Positions 1-10,078 of a DNA stretch of 13,678 nucleotides are shown one piece after another. The notes under the pieces were generated by a model. It searched no databases and was not told where the DNA came from. It was given only the letters and a program-made list of their open reading frames with translations. The translations under genes and the position numbers were made by a program. Within the stretch, counting starts at the first letter, position 1, and each line of letters starts with the position of its first letter. Source of the DNA: an uncultured Chloroflexota bacterium (GTDB lineage: Bacteria; Chloroflexota; Limnocylindria; Limnocylindrales; CSP1-4); the NCBI GenBank assembly GCA_903928275.1, contig CAIYQJ010000437.1:1-13678 (forward strand), in the 5' to 3' direction.

Positions 1-520
1 CGCCGAAGAAGCGCAGCGCAACGACCTCTCGGTAGGGCTCATCGAGCCGCGCCACCGCTCGCCTCACCGCGTCGGACCTCTCCGCCTGGAGGGCCCGAGC
101 CGCCGGGTCGGCCGCGGCGGGCGCGTGCCCCTGCGAGGCCGAGCGCGCGAGGATCGCGTCTGCCATGCCGCCCAGGTCCCCGTCTGCCGAGGGCGCGTCG
201 AGGCGGACCACCGGCTTCCGCTTCGACGCGCGGCGGATCGCGATGCGCGTGGCGATCGTCGCCAGCCAGCCGCCGAACGGACCTTCGCCGCGCCACGTCG
301 CCAGGGCGCGATAGGCTGTCACGAAGGACTCCTGGGCAGCGTCCTCGGCCTCGTGGATGTCGCCGAGGATCCGAAAGCAGAGGCGCACGATCGAACGGCT
401 CTCGCGCTCGACGAGCGCGCGGAACGCGTCACCATCGCCGCCCAGAACCGCCGCGACGACCGCTCGCGCCTGCGCATCGTCGCGATCAAGACCGGGAGAG
501 TTCGCGTCCGCACCTGCCAT
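1..520 (-). CDS. ECF-type RNA polymerase sigma factor, partial (C-terminus off the window)
   Basis: This is the N-terminal 173 residues of a sigma-70 family factor of the extracytoplasmic-function class, which directs RNA polymerase to a special promoter set. Region 2 spans about residues 22-100: the stretch around residues 47-72 (RLCFRILGDIHEAEDAAQES) is the classic region 2.2 core-binding helix, and WRGEGPFGGWLATIATRIA at 76-94 is region 2.4 running into its end. A linker rich in Ala and Asp (about 105-145) leads into the start of region 4 (AVRRAVARLDEPYREVVALRFFG, 151-173), where the window ends before the recognition helix. The start is the ATG at 518-520; no other ATG, GTG or TTG in this frame fits better, and the ribosome-binding site is weak. 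No anti-sigma gene is visible upstream; one could lie beyond the left edge. The family is clear, the subgroup cannot be told. Confidence 0.93.
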   Translation of the reverse strand, partial: MAGADANSPGLDRDDAQARAVVAAVLGGDGDAFRALVERESRSIVRLCFRILGDIHEAEDAAQESFVTAYRALATWRGEGPFGGWLATIATRIAIRRASKRKPVVRLDAPSADGDLGGMADAILARSASQGHAPAAADPAARALQAERSDAVRRAVARLDEPYREVVALRFFG

Positions 521-567
521 CGCCTCGATGATGCCGTATTCCCCCGCATTGAGCCCCCCGCCGTCTC

Positions 568-607
568 CGACGAGGCAGGGGCCACCGCTGCGGCCCCTGC
601 CTCGTCG
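568..607 (-). terminator. Perfect 16-bp stem-loop, probable terminator
   Basis: The left arm 568-583 (CGACGAGGCAGGGGCC) is exactly reverse-complemented at 592-607, with an 8-nt loop at 584-591. It lies between the end of the M16 operon and the sigma factor start. There is no run of T on either side, so it is not a textbook intrinsic terminator; in very GC-rich genomes such T-less stems can still end transcripts or protect RNA 3' ends. It could instead act on the 5' region of the sigma factor mRNA. The stem is directly visible; the role is inferred. Confidence 0.55.
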
Positions 608-772
608 AGCGAGGTCGCGGGGAGTCGACCACGCTTCACGGACGACCGGGCAGCGCCCCATCAGCGAGCCCGAAGGCGTCGGCGCCTTCCGGGTCCGTCG
701 GCCGCGCGAGCCGGTGTCACACGTGGAGAGGCAGCCGGGGACCGGAAGGTTTCAGCCGCCTCGTGGGCGGCC

Positions 773-853
773 GTCATCGCGCCGGGTGCCGGCGTCATCG
801 CGCCGGGTGCCGGCGTCATCGCGCCGGGTGCCGGCGTCGTCGCGCCGGGAGCC
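773..853. repeat. 21-bp tandem repeat, three exact copies and one partial, each with a hairpin
   Basis: A 21-bp unit beginning GTCATCGCGCC is repeated exactly at 773-793, 794-814 and 815-835. A diverged partial fourth copy lies at 836-853, with two substitutions. Each full unit contains GCCGGGTGCCGGC, a 5-bp stem with a 3-nt loop. The array starts only 4 bp past the stop codon of the M16 partner gene. The last codons of that gene (GCG CCC GGC, Ala-Pro-Gly) resemble part of the unit, but the array is in another frame after the stop. Likely a non-coding 3' structure or a replication-slippage array. Confidence 0.8.
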
Positions 854-857
854 TCGC

Positions 858-2237
858 TCAGCCGGGCGCGAGATCCTCGGCCACGACGTCGTAGTCGCCG
901 AAGCCGGCTGCCTCGACGTCCGTGGCGATCCGGTCCGCGTCCCCCACGAGGACGATCGCCAGGCGATCGACGTGGATGTGCGTCTCCGCGGCCGAGCGGA
1001 CGTCCGCGACGGTGACCGCCTCGATCCCCGGCCGATACCGGGCCAGCTCGTCGTCGGGCAGCTCGTTCATCGCGAGCCCCGCGAGCGCACCCACCACGGG
1101 GCCGGGCGTCTCGAACCGGAGCGGGAAGACGCCGATGAGGTAGTCCTTCGCGGCCCGCAGCTCGTCCGGCGTCACGTCCGTGTCGCGCATGCGCCGGAGC
1201 TCGCCGAGGAGGTCGATGACGGCCGGGACGGTATTGTCGGTGTCGACCGCCGCGCGGGCTCCGAACGGGCCGGCGTGGGCCCGCAGGTCGAACCCGGCAT
1301 GCGCGCCGTACGTGTAGCCCTTCTCCTCGCGGAGCCGCATGTTCAGGCGCGACCCGAACAGTCCACCGAGGATGGCGCTCATGACGCTGACGGCGTGGAA
1401 GTCGGGGATGCGCCGCGCGAGCCCCACGTGACCCACGCGCACCTCGGTCTGCACCGCCCCCGGGCGGTGGACGACGCGCACGAGGGGCCGATCGACCGCG
1501 GATGCGGCGATCACGGGCGCGGGCGCCGGCACCGGGGCGACCGGCGAGATCCCGCCGAAGAGGGGCTCGAGGATCCCGAGCACGTCGGTTCCCGCGAGAT
1601 CGCCGCCGACGACGATCGTCGTCCTTCCCGGGTCGATCCACGAGGCGTGGCGGACCCGCAGAGCCGCGGAGTCGAGCCCGGGGACCGTGGACCGGGAGCC
1701 GCCGAGGAGCCGCCGGTACGGGGAATCGGGCGTGTAGATCACCTCGTCGAACGCGATCTCGGCGCGGCGCCGCGGGTCCGCGTACGCCTGCAGGACCTCG
1801 TTCATGCGCTGGTCGCGCAGCCGCTCCACCTCGCTCGTCGGGAAGGTGGGCGTGAGCATCATCTCGGCGAGGAGCTCGACCGCCGGGGCGAACCGGTCCG
1901 CGAGGACCTCGACGCCGCCAGTCGTGGAGTCCCAGCCCGCCGACGCGTGGAGCTGCGCCCCGAGGCGTTCGGCGGCCTCCACGAGCCCGATGGCATCGTG
2001 GCGCTCCGTGCCCTCCGAGAGCGCCCGCGCCGCGAGCGCCGAGACGCCGGCGATCTCGGCGGGCTCGTCCGTGGCGCCCCGGCGGACGGCGACGACCAGG
2101 CTCACGAGCGGGCGGCCGGGCAGGTCGACCACCCGCACCTCCGTGCCGTTGGCGAGGCGCGACCTCGAGAACGGCGGGAACTCGTACGAGCGTGGCGTCC
2201 CCGGCGTGGGTCGCGTCGCGAGGTGTTCGCCGCTCAT
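858..2237 (-). CDS. M16B family peptidase partner subunit lacking the zinc motif
   Basis: This 459-residue protein belongs to the pitrilysin/insulinase (M16B) family but is the non-catalytic half of a pair. Where active members have HXXEH it reads ALAAR (residues 67-71), within GVSALAARALSEGT, so both zinc histidines and the catalytic glutamate are gone. The C-terminal half keeps the Arg/Tyr substrate-binding region, RLREEKGYTYG at 301-311. In characterised two-subunit M16B enzymes one chain brings HXXEH and the other R/Y, and both are needed. The ATG at 2235-2237 overlaps the stop of the catalytic gene by 4 bp (ATGA) and has GGAGG seven bases upstream, which points to translational coupling and 1:1 assembly. 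No signal peptide is visible, so it probably acts in the cytoplasm. The length is normal for the family. Confidence 0.93.
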   Translation of the reverse strand: MSGEHLATRPTPGTPRSYEFPPFSRSRLANGTEVRVVDLPGRPLVSLVVAVRRGATDEPAEIAGVSALAARALSEGTERHDAIGLVEAAERLGAQLHASAGWDSTTGGVEVLADRFAPAVELLAEMMLTPTFPTSEVERLRDQRMNEVLQAYADPRRRAEIAFDEVIYTPDSPYRRLLGGSRSTVPGLDSAALRVRHASWIDPGRTTIVVGGDLAGTDVLGILEPLFGGISPVAPVPAPAPVIAASAVDRPLVRVVHRPGAVQTEVRVGHVGLARRIPDFHAVSVMSAILGGLFGSRLNMRLREEKGYTYGAHAGFDLRAHAGPFGARAAVDTDNTVPAVIDLLGELRRMRDTDVTPDELRAAKDYLIGVFPLRFETPGPVVGALAGLAMNELPDDELARYRPGIEAVTVADVRSAAETHIHVDRLAIVLVGDADRIATDVEAAGFGDYDVVAEDLAPG

Positions 2238-3562
2238 GCCGCGTCCTCCGTTCCTGCGCCCTGCAGACCGCCGCCGTCCGCCGTCGCGTCCGCGGCCGGC
2301 AGGTAGGTGATGACCACCCGGTGGTCGGCGGGGAACGTCTCCGCGCAGACCGCGCGGATGTCCTCGGCCGTGACCGCGAGATACTCGGCGAGCTCGCGGT
2401 TGATCCTGTCGGGCTGGTCGAAATGGGTCGCGTACATCGAGAGCTGGTCGGCCCGGTCCTCGACACGCTGGAGCGCCCCGACCGCGTCGGTCTCCACGAG
2501 CGCCCGCGCCCGGACGAGCTCATCGGCCGTCACGGGCTCGCGCGCGATCCGGTCGAGCTCCTCGAGGTAGGCGGCCTCCACGCGGGCGACGTCCACGCCG
2601 GGTCGTACCGTGGCCCACCCGGCGGCGATCGACGCGCCGCCGACGAACCCCATGACGAAGAACGCGACGTCCTGGGCGATCCTCTCTTCGCGCACGAGGC
2701 GCCGATGAAGGCGACTCCCCTTCCCGCCCGACAGGATCTGCCCCGCGATCTCGAGCGCGTGCAGACGCCTGTCGCCGAAGACCGGTGCCCGATACCCGAG
2801 GTAGACCCGCGCGAGCGGGACGCGGTCGACGAGGTCCTCGCGCACTTCGCCGCCGAGCGAGAGCGGCAGCGCCACCTCCGGCAGCGGCGGTCCGAGGGGA
2901 GCCGGCTCGATCGGCCCGAACAGGCGCGCGATCGTGGCCCGGGCCTCGCCCGGGTCGAAGTCGCCCACGATCGAGAGCACCGCGTTGTTGGGCGCGTAGT
3001 GGGTCCGGAAGAACCCCGCCACGTCGTCGATCGATGCCGCGTCGAGGTCCTCCATCGACCCGATCGTGGGGTGGTGGTACGGGTGGTCCGGCGGGAACAG
3101 GTGCTCCTGCAGCTTGTGGGACCACAGGCCGTACGGCTGGTTGTCGTACGACCAGCGCTTCTCGTTCTTCACGACCTCGCGCTGGTTGTCGAGGTTCTCC
3201 TGGTTGAGCGCCTCGAGGAGCGTGGCCATCCGGTCCGCCTCGAGCCAGAGCGCGAGCTCGAGCTGATGGCTCGGCATCGTCTCGAAGTAGTTCGTGCGGT
3301 CCAGCCATGTCGTCCCGTTCATCGTGCCCCCGGCCGCCTGGATGAGCGCGATGTGCTCGGCCTTGGACACGTGCGCGGAACCCTGGAACATCACGTGCTC
3401 GAACAGGTGCGCGAACCCCGTCTTGCCCGGCGACTCGTGCCGCGACCCCACCCCGTACCAGATGTTCACGGCGACGACCGGCGCGAGGGGGTCTGGCGCG
3501 AGGATGTAGCGAAGGCCGTTCGGGAGGCGGTCGTACGTGAAGTCGACGTGGGGGGCGGGCAT
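2234..3562 (-). CDS. M16B family zinc metallopeptidase, catalytic subunit
   Basis: This 442-residue peptidase is related to mitochondrial processing peptidase beta. The inverted zinc motif HLFEH sits at residues 52-56 within TGFAHLFEHVMFQGS. The third ligand is expected about 75 residues later; E134 in the segment REVVKNEKR fits that spacing best, with E129 the alternative. The C-terminal half has GGKGSRLHRRLVREE but not the full R/Y signature, which the downstream partner supplies. The two chains probably form a clam-shell chamber degrading peptides or small unfolded proteins. The start ATG is at 3560-3562; AGGAG lies about 12 bases upstream, a longer spacing than usual. No signal peptide is seen. 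It lies 72 bp after the deformylase gene on the same strand, so co-transcription is likely. Confidence 0.95.
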   Translation of the reverse strand: MPAPHVDFTYDRLPNGLRYILAPDPLAPVVAVNIWYGVGSRHESPGKTGFAHLFEHVMFQGSAHVSKAEHIALIQAAGGTMNGTTWLDRTNYFETMPSHQLELALWLEADRMATLLEALNQENLDNQREVVKNEKRWSYDNQPYGLWSHKLQEHLFPPDHPYHHPTIGSMEDLDAASIDDVAGFFRTHYAPNNAVLSIVGDFDPGEARATIARLFGPIEPAPLGPPLPEVALPLSLGGEVREDLVDRVPLARVYLGYRAPVFGDRRLHALEIAGQILSGGKGSRLHRRLVREERIAQDVAFFVMGFVGGASIAAGWATVRPGVDVARVEAAYLEELDRIAREPVTADELVRARALVETDAVGALQRVEDRADQLSMYATHFDQPDRINRELAEYLAVTAEDIRAVCAETFPADHRVVITYLPAADATADGGGLQGAGTEDAA

Positions 3563-3634
3563 GCTCTGTCACGGCTCCTGCGGGCTGGGGCCGCCCGATG
3601 GTACCGCGCCCCCGCCTCGCCGGCTCTGGCGGCG

Positions 3635-4228
3635 CTACGCCTCGCCGGCGTGCGGCCGGAAGTCGGGGTCGTACACGAGCTCGCCGGCGCGTTCCGGGTA
3701 GAGATGCCCGTCGAGGTGGTCGAGCTCGTGCGAGAAGATCTCGGCGATGAACCCGGACGCAGCGAACTCGTGCATCCGGCCGTGCCGATCGGCTGCGCGT
3801 ACCACCACCCGCTCCGGTCGGCGCACGTGGAGGCCCCGGACGCACGGCAGCGACAGGCACGCCTCCGCATCCCACACGACCTCCTCGCCCACCTCGACGA
3901 GCACCGGGTCCACCAGCTCGATGGGGTCCGGACGGACCACGGGCGCTGTGGGGTCTCGAAGGTCGTCCGCGCCGGGTGGCCACACGATCGCCACGCGCAG
4001 CCCCACGCCGACCTGGGGCGCCGCGAGACCGACTCCGGGCGCGGCCGCGCAGATCGCGATCATCCGGTCGATCAGTCGGTCCAGCCGCGGATCGTCGCGC
4101 GCCCCGACCTCGAGCGCCGGCCGATGCAGCGCCGGGTGGTCCGCCACGACGAGCGAATCGACGGCCCGATCCACGCGGTACGGGAAGGCGAACGGGTCGG
4201 GGGCGGGACGGCGGCGCGGTGGAGGCAT
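3635..4228 (-). CDS. def: Peptide deformylase
   Basis: This 197-residue metalloenzyme removes the formyl group from the N-terminal formyl-methionine of new proteins as they leave the ribosome. All three family motifs are present in order: GVGLAAPQ (65-72), EACLS (122-126, metal ligand Cys124) and HELDH (167-171, ligands His167 and His171, catalytic Glu168). Two motif positions are unusual: the second motif is normally EGCLS, and Gln rather than Ser normally precedes HELDH. The first 20 or so residues are a Pro/Arg-rich extension. I chose the ATG at 4226-4228 because the open frame upstream (to 4393) runs back toward the divergent promoter and reads like non-coding sequence; the ribosome-binding site is weak. 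It heads the row of minus-strand genes leading into the M16 pair. Confidence 0.92.
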   Translation of the reverse strand: MPPPRRRPAPDPFAFPYRVDRAVDSLVVADHPALHRPALEVGARDDPRLDRLIDRMIAICAAAPGVGLAAPQVGVGLRVAIVWPPGADDLRDPTAPVVRPDPIELVDPVLVEVGEEVVWDAEACLSLPCVRGLHVRRPERVVVRAADRHGRMHEFAASGFIAEIFSHELDHLDGHLYPERAGELVYDPDFRPHAGEA

Positions 4229-4400
4229 CTGGGGTGTGAAGCTCCGGATCTCGGGTGACGGGACGGTCCGTGCACACGATGGTCGCACGGCCGCCCGCGT
4301 CGCGCCGACCCGATGGGCACCCGGTGCCCCCCCGCGATGCGCGCCGGCAAGGACCTCCGGCGTGTCGTGGGCCCGACCACCTCGCGCACCCATCGGGGTC

Positions 4401-4428
4401 TTGACATACGCCGCATGCGTGTTAGGTT
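4401..4428 (+). promoter_or_regulatory. Sigma-70-type promoter of the ArsR-type regulator gene
   Basis: A perfect -35 box TTGACA (4401-4406) is followed after 16 bp by TAGGTT (4423-4428), a weak -10. Transcription would start near 4435, giving a leader of only about 20 bases with the ribosome-binding site GGAAGGAG at 4443-4450. The -10 lies inside the palindrome at 4419-4440, so a bound repressor would block polymerase. The -35 is clear; the exact -10 is less sure. Confidence 0.7.
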
Positions 4429-4440
4429 CCTATCTAACAC
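4419..4440. promoter_or_regulatory. Palindromic operator, probable autoregulation site
   Basis: A 22-bp dyad has perfect 7-bp arms: GTGTTAG at 4419-4425 and CTAACAC at 4434-4440, with one further matching pair inside the spacer. It overlaps the -10 region and ends 17 bp before the start codon of the ArsR-type regulator. The size and AT-rich dyad suit a dimeric winged-helix repressor. A related copy lies at 5624-5645. Confidence 0.75.
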
Positions 4441-4457
4441 TGGGAAGGAGACCACCG

Positions 4458-5588
4458 ATGGCGAAGGGACGGAGCACGACGACCACCCCCGCGGCAGGGC
4501 GCACGCTCGTCCGCGACATGTCCGCGGGAGGCGCCCGCGGCGGATCCGTCGCCCTCGAGTTCGACGCCCGCACCGCCTTCGAGTTCCTCGTCAGCCTCGT
4601 CATCGAGGAGGAGCCCGAGCTCCTGCCGGAGGACACGGCCTGGCTCGTGGCGACGCGCGAGGGCCTATCGGACGCCCTCCGCCGCGATCTGCGCCGCGCC
4701 TTCGGCGACCCGGAGTCGGGCGGGGCGGAGATGACGATGGCCCTCATGCCGCTCGTCGTGGCCGACCGGACCGTCCGCACGGCCGCCGACGTCGTGGCGC
4801 TCGCCGGACGCCTCGCGGCCGAGGACCTCGTGGTCGGCGCGACCTGCGAGATGGACAACCACACCCACGACGAGAGCGATCACGATCGAGCACGCCTGCT
4901 CGCGTCGAGGGCGCTCGCGGGCGACACGGACGCGCGCGATGAGCTCGTGGGGTCGTGGCCGGAGAGGGCGCGGCCCACGCTGCGGCGGCTCCTGGAGGAC
5001 CCGGAGGGTGAGCTCCGGTCGCTCCGCCGCGTGCTGCGTGCCTGGGCCGAGCGTTTTGCGACGATCGAATCGCGCGTCGCGCGGATGCTCGAGCGCGACG
5101 AGGCAACACGGAGGAGCGAGGCGGCGGACCTGCCGGTCGAGGAGGTCGTCGAGCGGGTCACGGGCGGGATCCGCTTCTCGCCCGACTCGGGCCTGGCGCG
5201 CGTCATCCTCGCCCCGTCCTACTTCGCGCGTCCCTACAACTATCTCTTCGGCGAGCAGGACTGGCGGATGTACTGCTACCCGATCGCGGATGCCGCGCTC
5301 GACGGTGACCCCTCGGCACTGCCCGGCGCCACGGTCCGCCTCTTCAAGGTGCTCGGCGACGAGACGCGCCTGCGGATCCTCCGGCTCCTCGCGGGCGGCG
5401 ACCTGTACCTCACGGAGATCGCGGAACGAATGGGGCTCTCCAAGCCGACGGTGAGCCACCACATGGTGCTTCTCCGCGCGGCGAGCCTCGTGACCGTCAC
5501 GGAGACGGGCGGCCTCACCTACTACACCCTCCGGCGTGAGCGTCTCCCCGACGCTTCCGTCGAACTCAAGCGCCTCGTCGGCGCCTGA
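4458..5588 (+). CDS. ArsR-type winged-helix regulator with a long N-terminal domain
   Basis: This 376-residue transcription factor has its DNA-binding part at the C-terminus. Residues 291-365 are a typical ArsR winged helix (LFKVLGDETRLRILRLL, then LTEIAERMGLSKPTVSHHMVLL with the recognition helix near 328-340, then a wing ending TYYTLRRE). The preceding 290 residues are an alpha-helical domain seen in long ArsR-like proteins of actinobacteria and Chloroflexota; its SPDSGLARVILAPSYFARPYNY stretch (about 241-262) is typical, and I do not know its ligand. A Cys130 and His/Asp-rich patch (H135, H137, D138, E139, D141, H142, D143) could bind a metal; this is a guess. The usual ArsR-family metal-site cysteines are not seen in the winged helix. 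The start at 4458 is fixed by GGAAGGAG seven bases upstream and by the promoter. It probably represses itself and the small genes downstream. Confidence 0.9.
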   Translation: MAKGRSTTTTPAAGRTLVRDMSAGGARGGSVALEFDARTAFEFLVSLVIEEEPELLPEDTAWLVATREGLSDALRRDLRRAFGDPESGGAEMTMALMPLVVADRTVRTAADVVALAGRLAAEDLVVGATCEMDNHTHDESDHDRARLLASRALAGDTDARDELVGSWPERARPTLRRLLEDPEGELRSLRRVLRAWAERFATIESRVARMLERDEATRRSEAADLPVEEVVERVTGGIRFSPDSGLARVILAPSYFARPYNYLFGEQDWRMYCYPIADAALDGDPSALPGATVRLFKVLGDETRLRILRLLAGGDLYLTEIAERMGLSKPTVSHHMVLLRAASLVTVTETGGLTYYTLRRERLPDASVELKRLVGA

Positions 5589-5623
5589 TCCCCGACCGCA
5601 CGAGCGGGTGGCCCGGTGCGCGG

Positions 5624-5645
5624 ATGTTAGACGCAGGACGAACAC
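5624..5645. promoter_or_regulatory. Second, degenerate copy of the operator
   Basis: Aligned without gaps to the 22-bp dyad at 4419-4440, this site matches at positions 2-7 (TGTTAG) and 18-22 (AACAC) plus two others, while the spacer differs. Its arms are ATGTTAG (5624-5630) and CGAACAC (5639-5645). It sits 35 bp after the stop of the ArsR-type gene and one base before a possible small ORF. The likely role is control of the small downstream genes by the same regulator. No clear -35/-10 pair accompanies it. Confidence 0.5.
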
Positions 5646-5646
5646 G

Positions 5647-5718
5647 ATGACGCATCTGATGGACGACCCATGGGCGGCCAGCCCGCCGGCGGTGCCGGGT
5701 CGCGGAATGGAGAGATGA
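5647..5718 (+). CDS. Possible 23-codon small ORF or leader peptide
   Basis: ATG at 5647-5649 opens a 23-codon frame (MTHLMDDPWAASPPAVPGRG, then MER) that stops at 5716-5718, one base before the ATG of the 95-residue gene. AGGA lies about 9 bases upstream, inside the second operator copy. The tight spacing would allow translational coupling to the next gene. It could equally be a chance frame; no family is recognised. Confidence 0.3.
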   Translation: MTHLMDDPWAASPPAVPGRGMER

Positions 5719-5719
5719 G

Positions 5720-6007
5720 ATGAGCACGACGAGCACGATGCGGCCCGACCCATCCGGCCGGACCGTGAACGGGGGCGCCAGCTACGACCTCGTCACGATG
5801 ATCGTCGCGGAACGCCTCCTCGAGGCCGAGAGCGCCCGGGCCTGCGCGCATGCCGGGCCGTCGCTCCGGGCACGGCTCGGCAGGACCGTCGTCCGCCTCG
5901 GCACGGCGATCGGCGGCCGATCGATCGTCCCGGCAGCCGCGGACGCCTCCCCGGGATCGTCTCTCGCGACCGTGAATCGGACGGGCTCTGCGGCCGGGGG
6001 CTGCTGA
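5720..6007 (+). CDS. Small hypothetical protein, 95 residues
   Basis: I do not recognise this protein. The ATG at 5720-5722 is preceded by a purine-rich stretch (GGAGAGATGAG), a good ribosome-binding site. The N-terminal 20 residues are Ser/Thr-rich and look disordered. Residues 21-66 form a likely amphipathic helical region (YDLVTMIVAERLLEAESARA, then LRARLGRTVVRLGTAIGG), followed by a low-complexity Ala/Ser/Gly tail ending in Cys. There is no clear membrane span or signal peptide. It lies 131 bp downstream of the ArsR-type regulator on the same strand, after the second operator copy, so it is the best candidate target of that regulator. The helix-then-Arg-rich layout recalls short uncharacterised proteins of high-GC bacteria, but this is an impression only. 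Confidence 0.6.
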   Translation: MSTTSTMRPDPSGRTVNGGASYDLVTMIVAERLLEAESARACAHAGPSLRARLGRTVVRLGTAIGGRSIVPAAADASPGSSLATVNRTGSAAGGC

Positions 6008-6025
6008 GGGGTCGCGGCCCAGGCG

Positions 6026-6052
6026 GACCCCCCGCGTCGCGCTCCGGGGGTC
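6026..6052. terminator. GC-rich stem-loop between convergent genes
   Basis: GACCCCC (6026-6032) pairs with GGGGGTC (6046-6052) across a 13-base loop that has some internal pairing. It lies between the convergent stop codons at 6007 and 6121, where a shared terminator is expected. There is no T-run, so the call rests on the stem and the position. Confidence 0.4.
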
Positions 6053-6120
6053 GAGCCGGGGGTGGCCCGCGTGGGCGCTGCGCTCGGCACGCCTCCGGCG
6101 CCACCGTATCGGGCGGGGTC

Positions 6121-6528
6121 TCAGCCGGGGATCAGTGTGAACGCGACCCCGACGGCCATCCCGATCGCGAGGGACGCCGCGCCCAGCTTCATCGCCGCGA
6201 TGAGGTCGGCGCGGTGCGCCGCCGCATCGTCGACGCGGCTCACGGCGCCGAGCGGACCGAAGTTGCGCACGCCCGCCAACGCGAACCCGACGCAGAAGCG
6301 GGACCGCGCCTGCAGGAACCCGAAGGCTGCGACGGTCGCGGGCAGGGCGACGAGGAGTCGTGTCGATGACGGCGCGCCGATGGCCACCAACCCGAGGCCG
6401 AGCGCACCCGTCGCCACGAGCCCGACGATCCCCGTCGCGCGGCGGCGGCGGATCTCCGCCGGGCCGATGTTGCAGGCTCCCGCCCGGTAGCCGTCCCGTC
6501 CCTCGTCGATCATCTGGATCGCGGTCAT
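6121..6528 (-). CDS. Small uncharacterised membrane protein with CNIG and FC motifs
   Basis: This 135-residue protein has about three membrane spans (near residues 32-51, 57-73 and 112-132). Two conserved-looking motifs flank the first two spans: GACNIGPAEIRRRR (18-30) before and RFCVGFALAGVRNFG (77-91) after, with Cys19 and Cys79 as the only cysteines. The layout (an N-G-x-x-x-I-R-R-R motif, two spans, then an FC motif) recalls the short YgaP-tail/DUF2892 membrane domains, but this is a pattern resemblance only and the function is unknown. The ATG at 6526-6528 has AAAGG about 9 bases upstream. It follows carB by 103 bp on the same strand, and its 5' leader contains a stem TCCGGC-CGA-GCCGGA (6546-6560), so it may be read with carAB or on its own. 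An in-frame upstream extension is not supported. Confidence 0.75.
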   Translation of the reverse strand: MTAIQMIDEGRDGYRAGACNIGPAEIRRRRATGIVGLVATGALGLGLVAIGAPSSTRLLVALPATVAAFGFLQARSRFCVGFALAGVRNFGPLGAVSRVDDAAAHRADLIAAMKLGAASLAIGMAVGVAFTLIPG

Positions 6529-6631
6529 CACGTCGCGCCTTTCACTCCGGCCGAGCCGGACGCTTCCAACCATCCGGTCGGACAGTGGGTCCCCCGATGA
6601 CCTGTTCGTCGGCCAGCGGCCCTCGGATGGC

Positions 6632-10074
<3,443 letters not shown>

Positions 10075-10078
<4 letters not shown>

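Larger units (their letters stand above)
521..857. other. Non-coding gap with strong secondary structure
   Basis: No reading frame here looks like a protein; the open frames crossing it are shadows of the flanking genes. It separates the stop codon of the M16 partner gene from the start of the sigma factor gene, both on the minus strand. It holds a perfect 16-bp stem-loop (568-607) and a 21-bp tandem repeat (773-853). The sigma gene must have its promoter here if it is not read from the M16 operon, but I see no convincing -35/-10 pair. Confidence 0.6.

Noticed and set aside
773..853. CRISPR array
   Set aside because: Units abut with no spacers between them, so this is a simple tandem repeat.
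357..4258. Long plus-strand open frames antisense to the M16 genes and the deformylase
   Set aside because: Low-complexity Arg-rich translations with no motifs; the minus strand holds three recognisable enzymes there.
4229..4393. Upstream start for the deformylase giving a 252-residue protein
   Set aside because: The extra residues have no family similarity and the region leads up to the divergent promoter; the ATG at 4228 gives a normal length.
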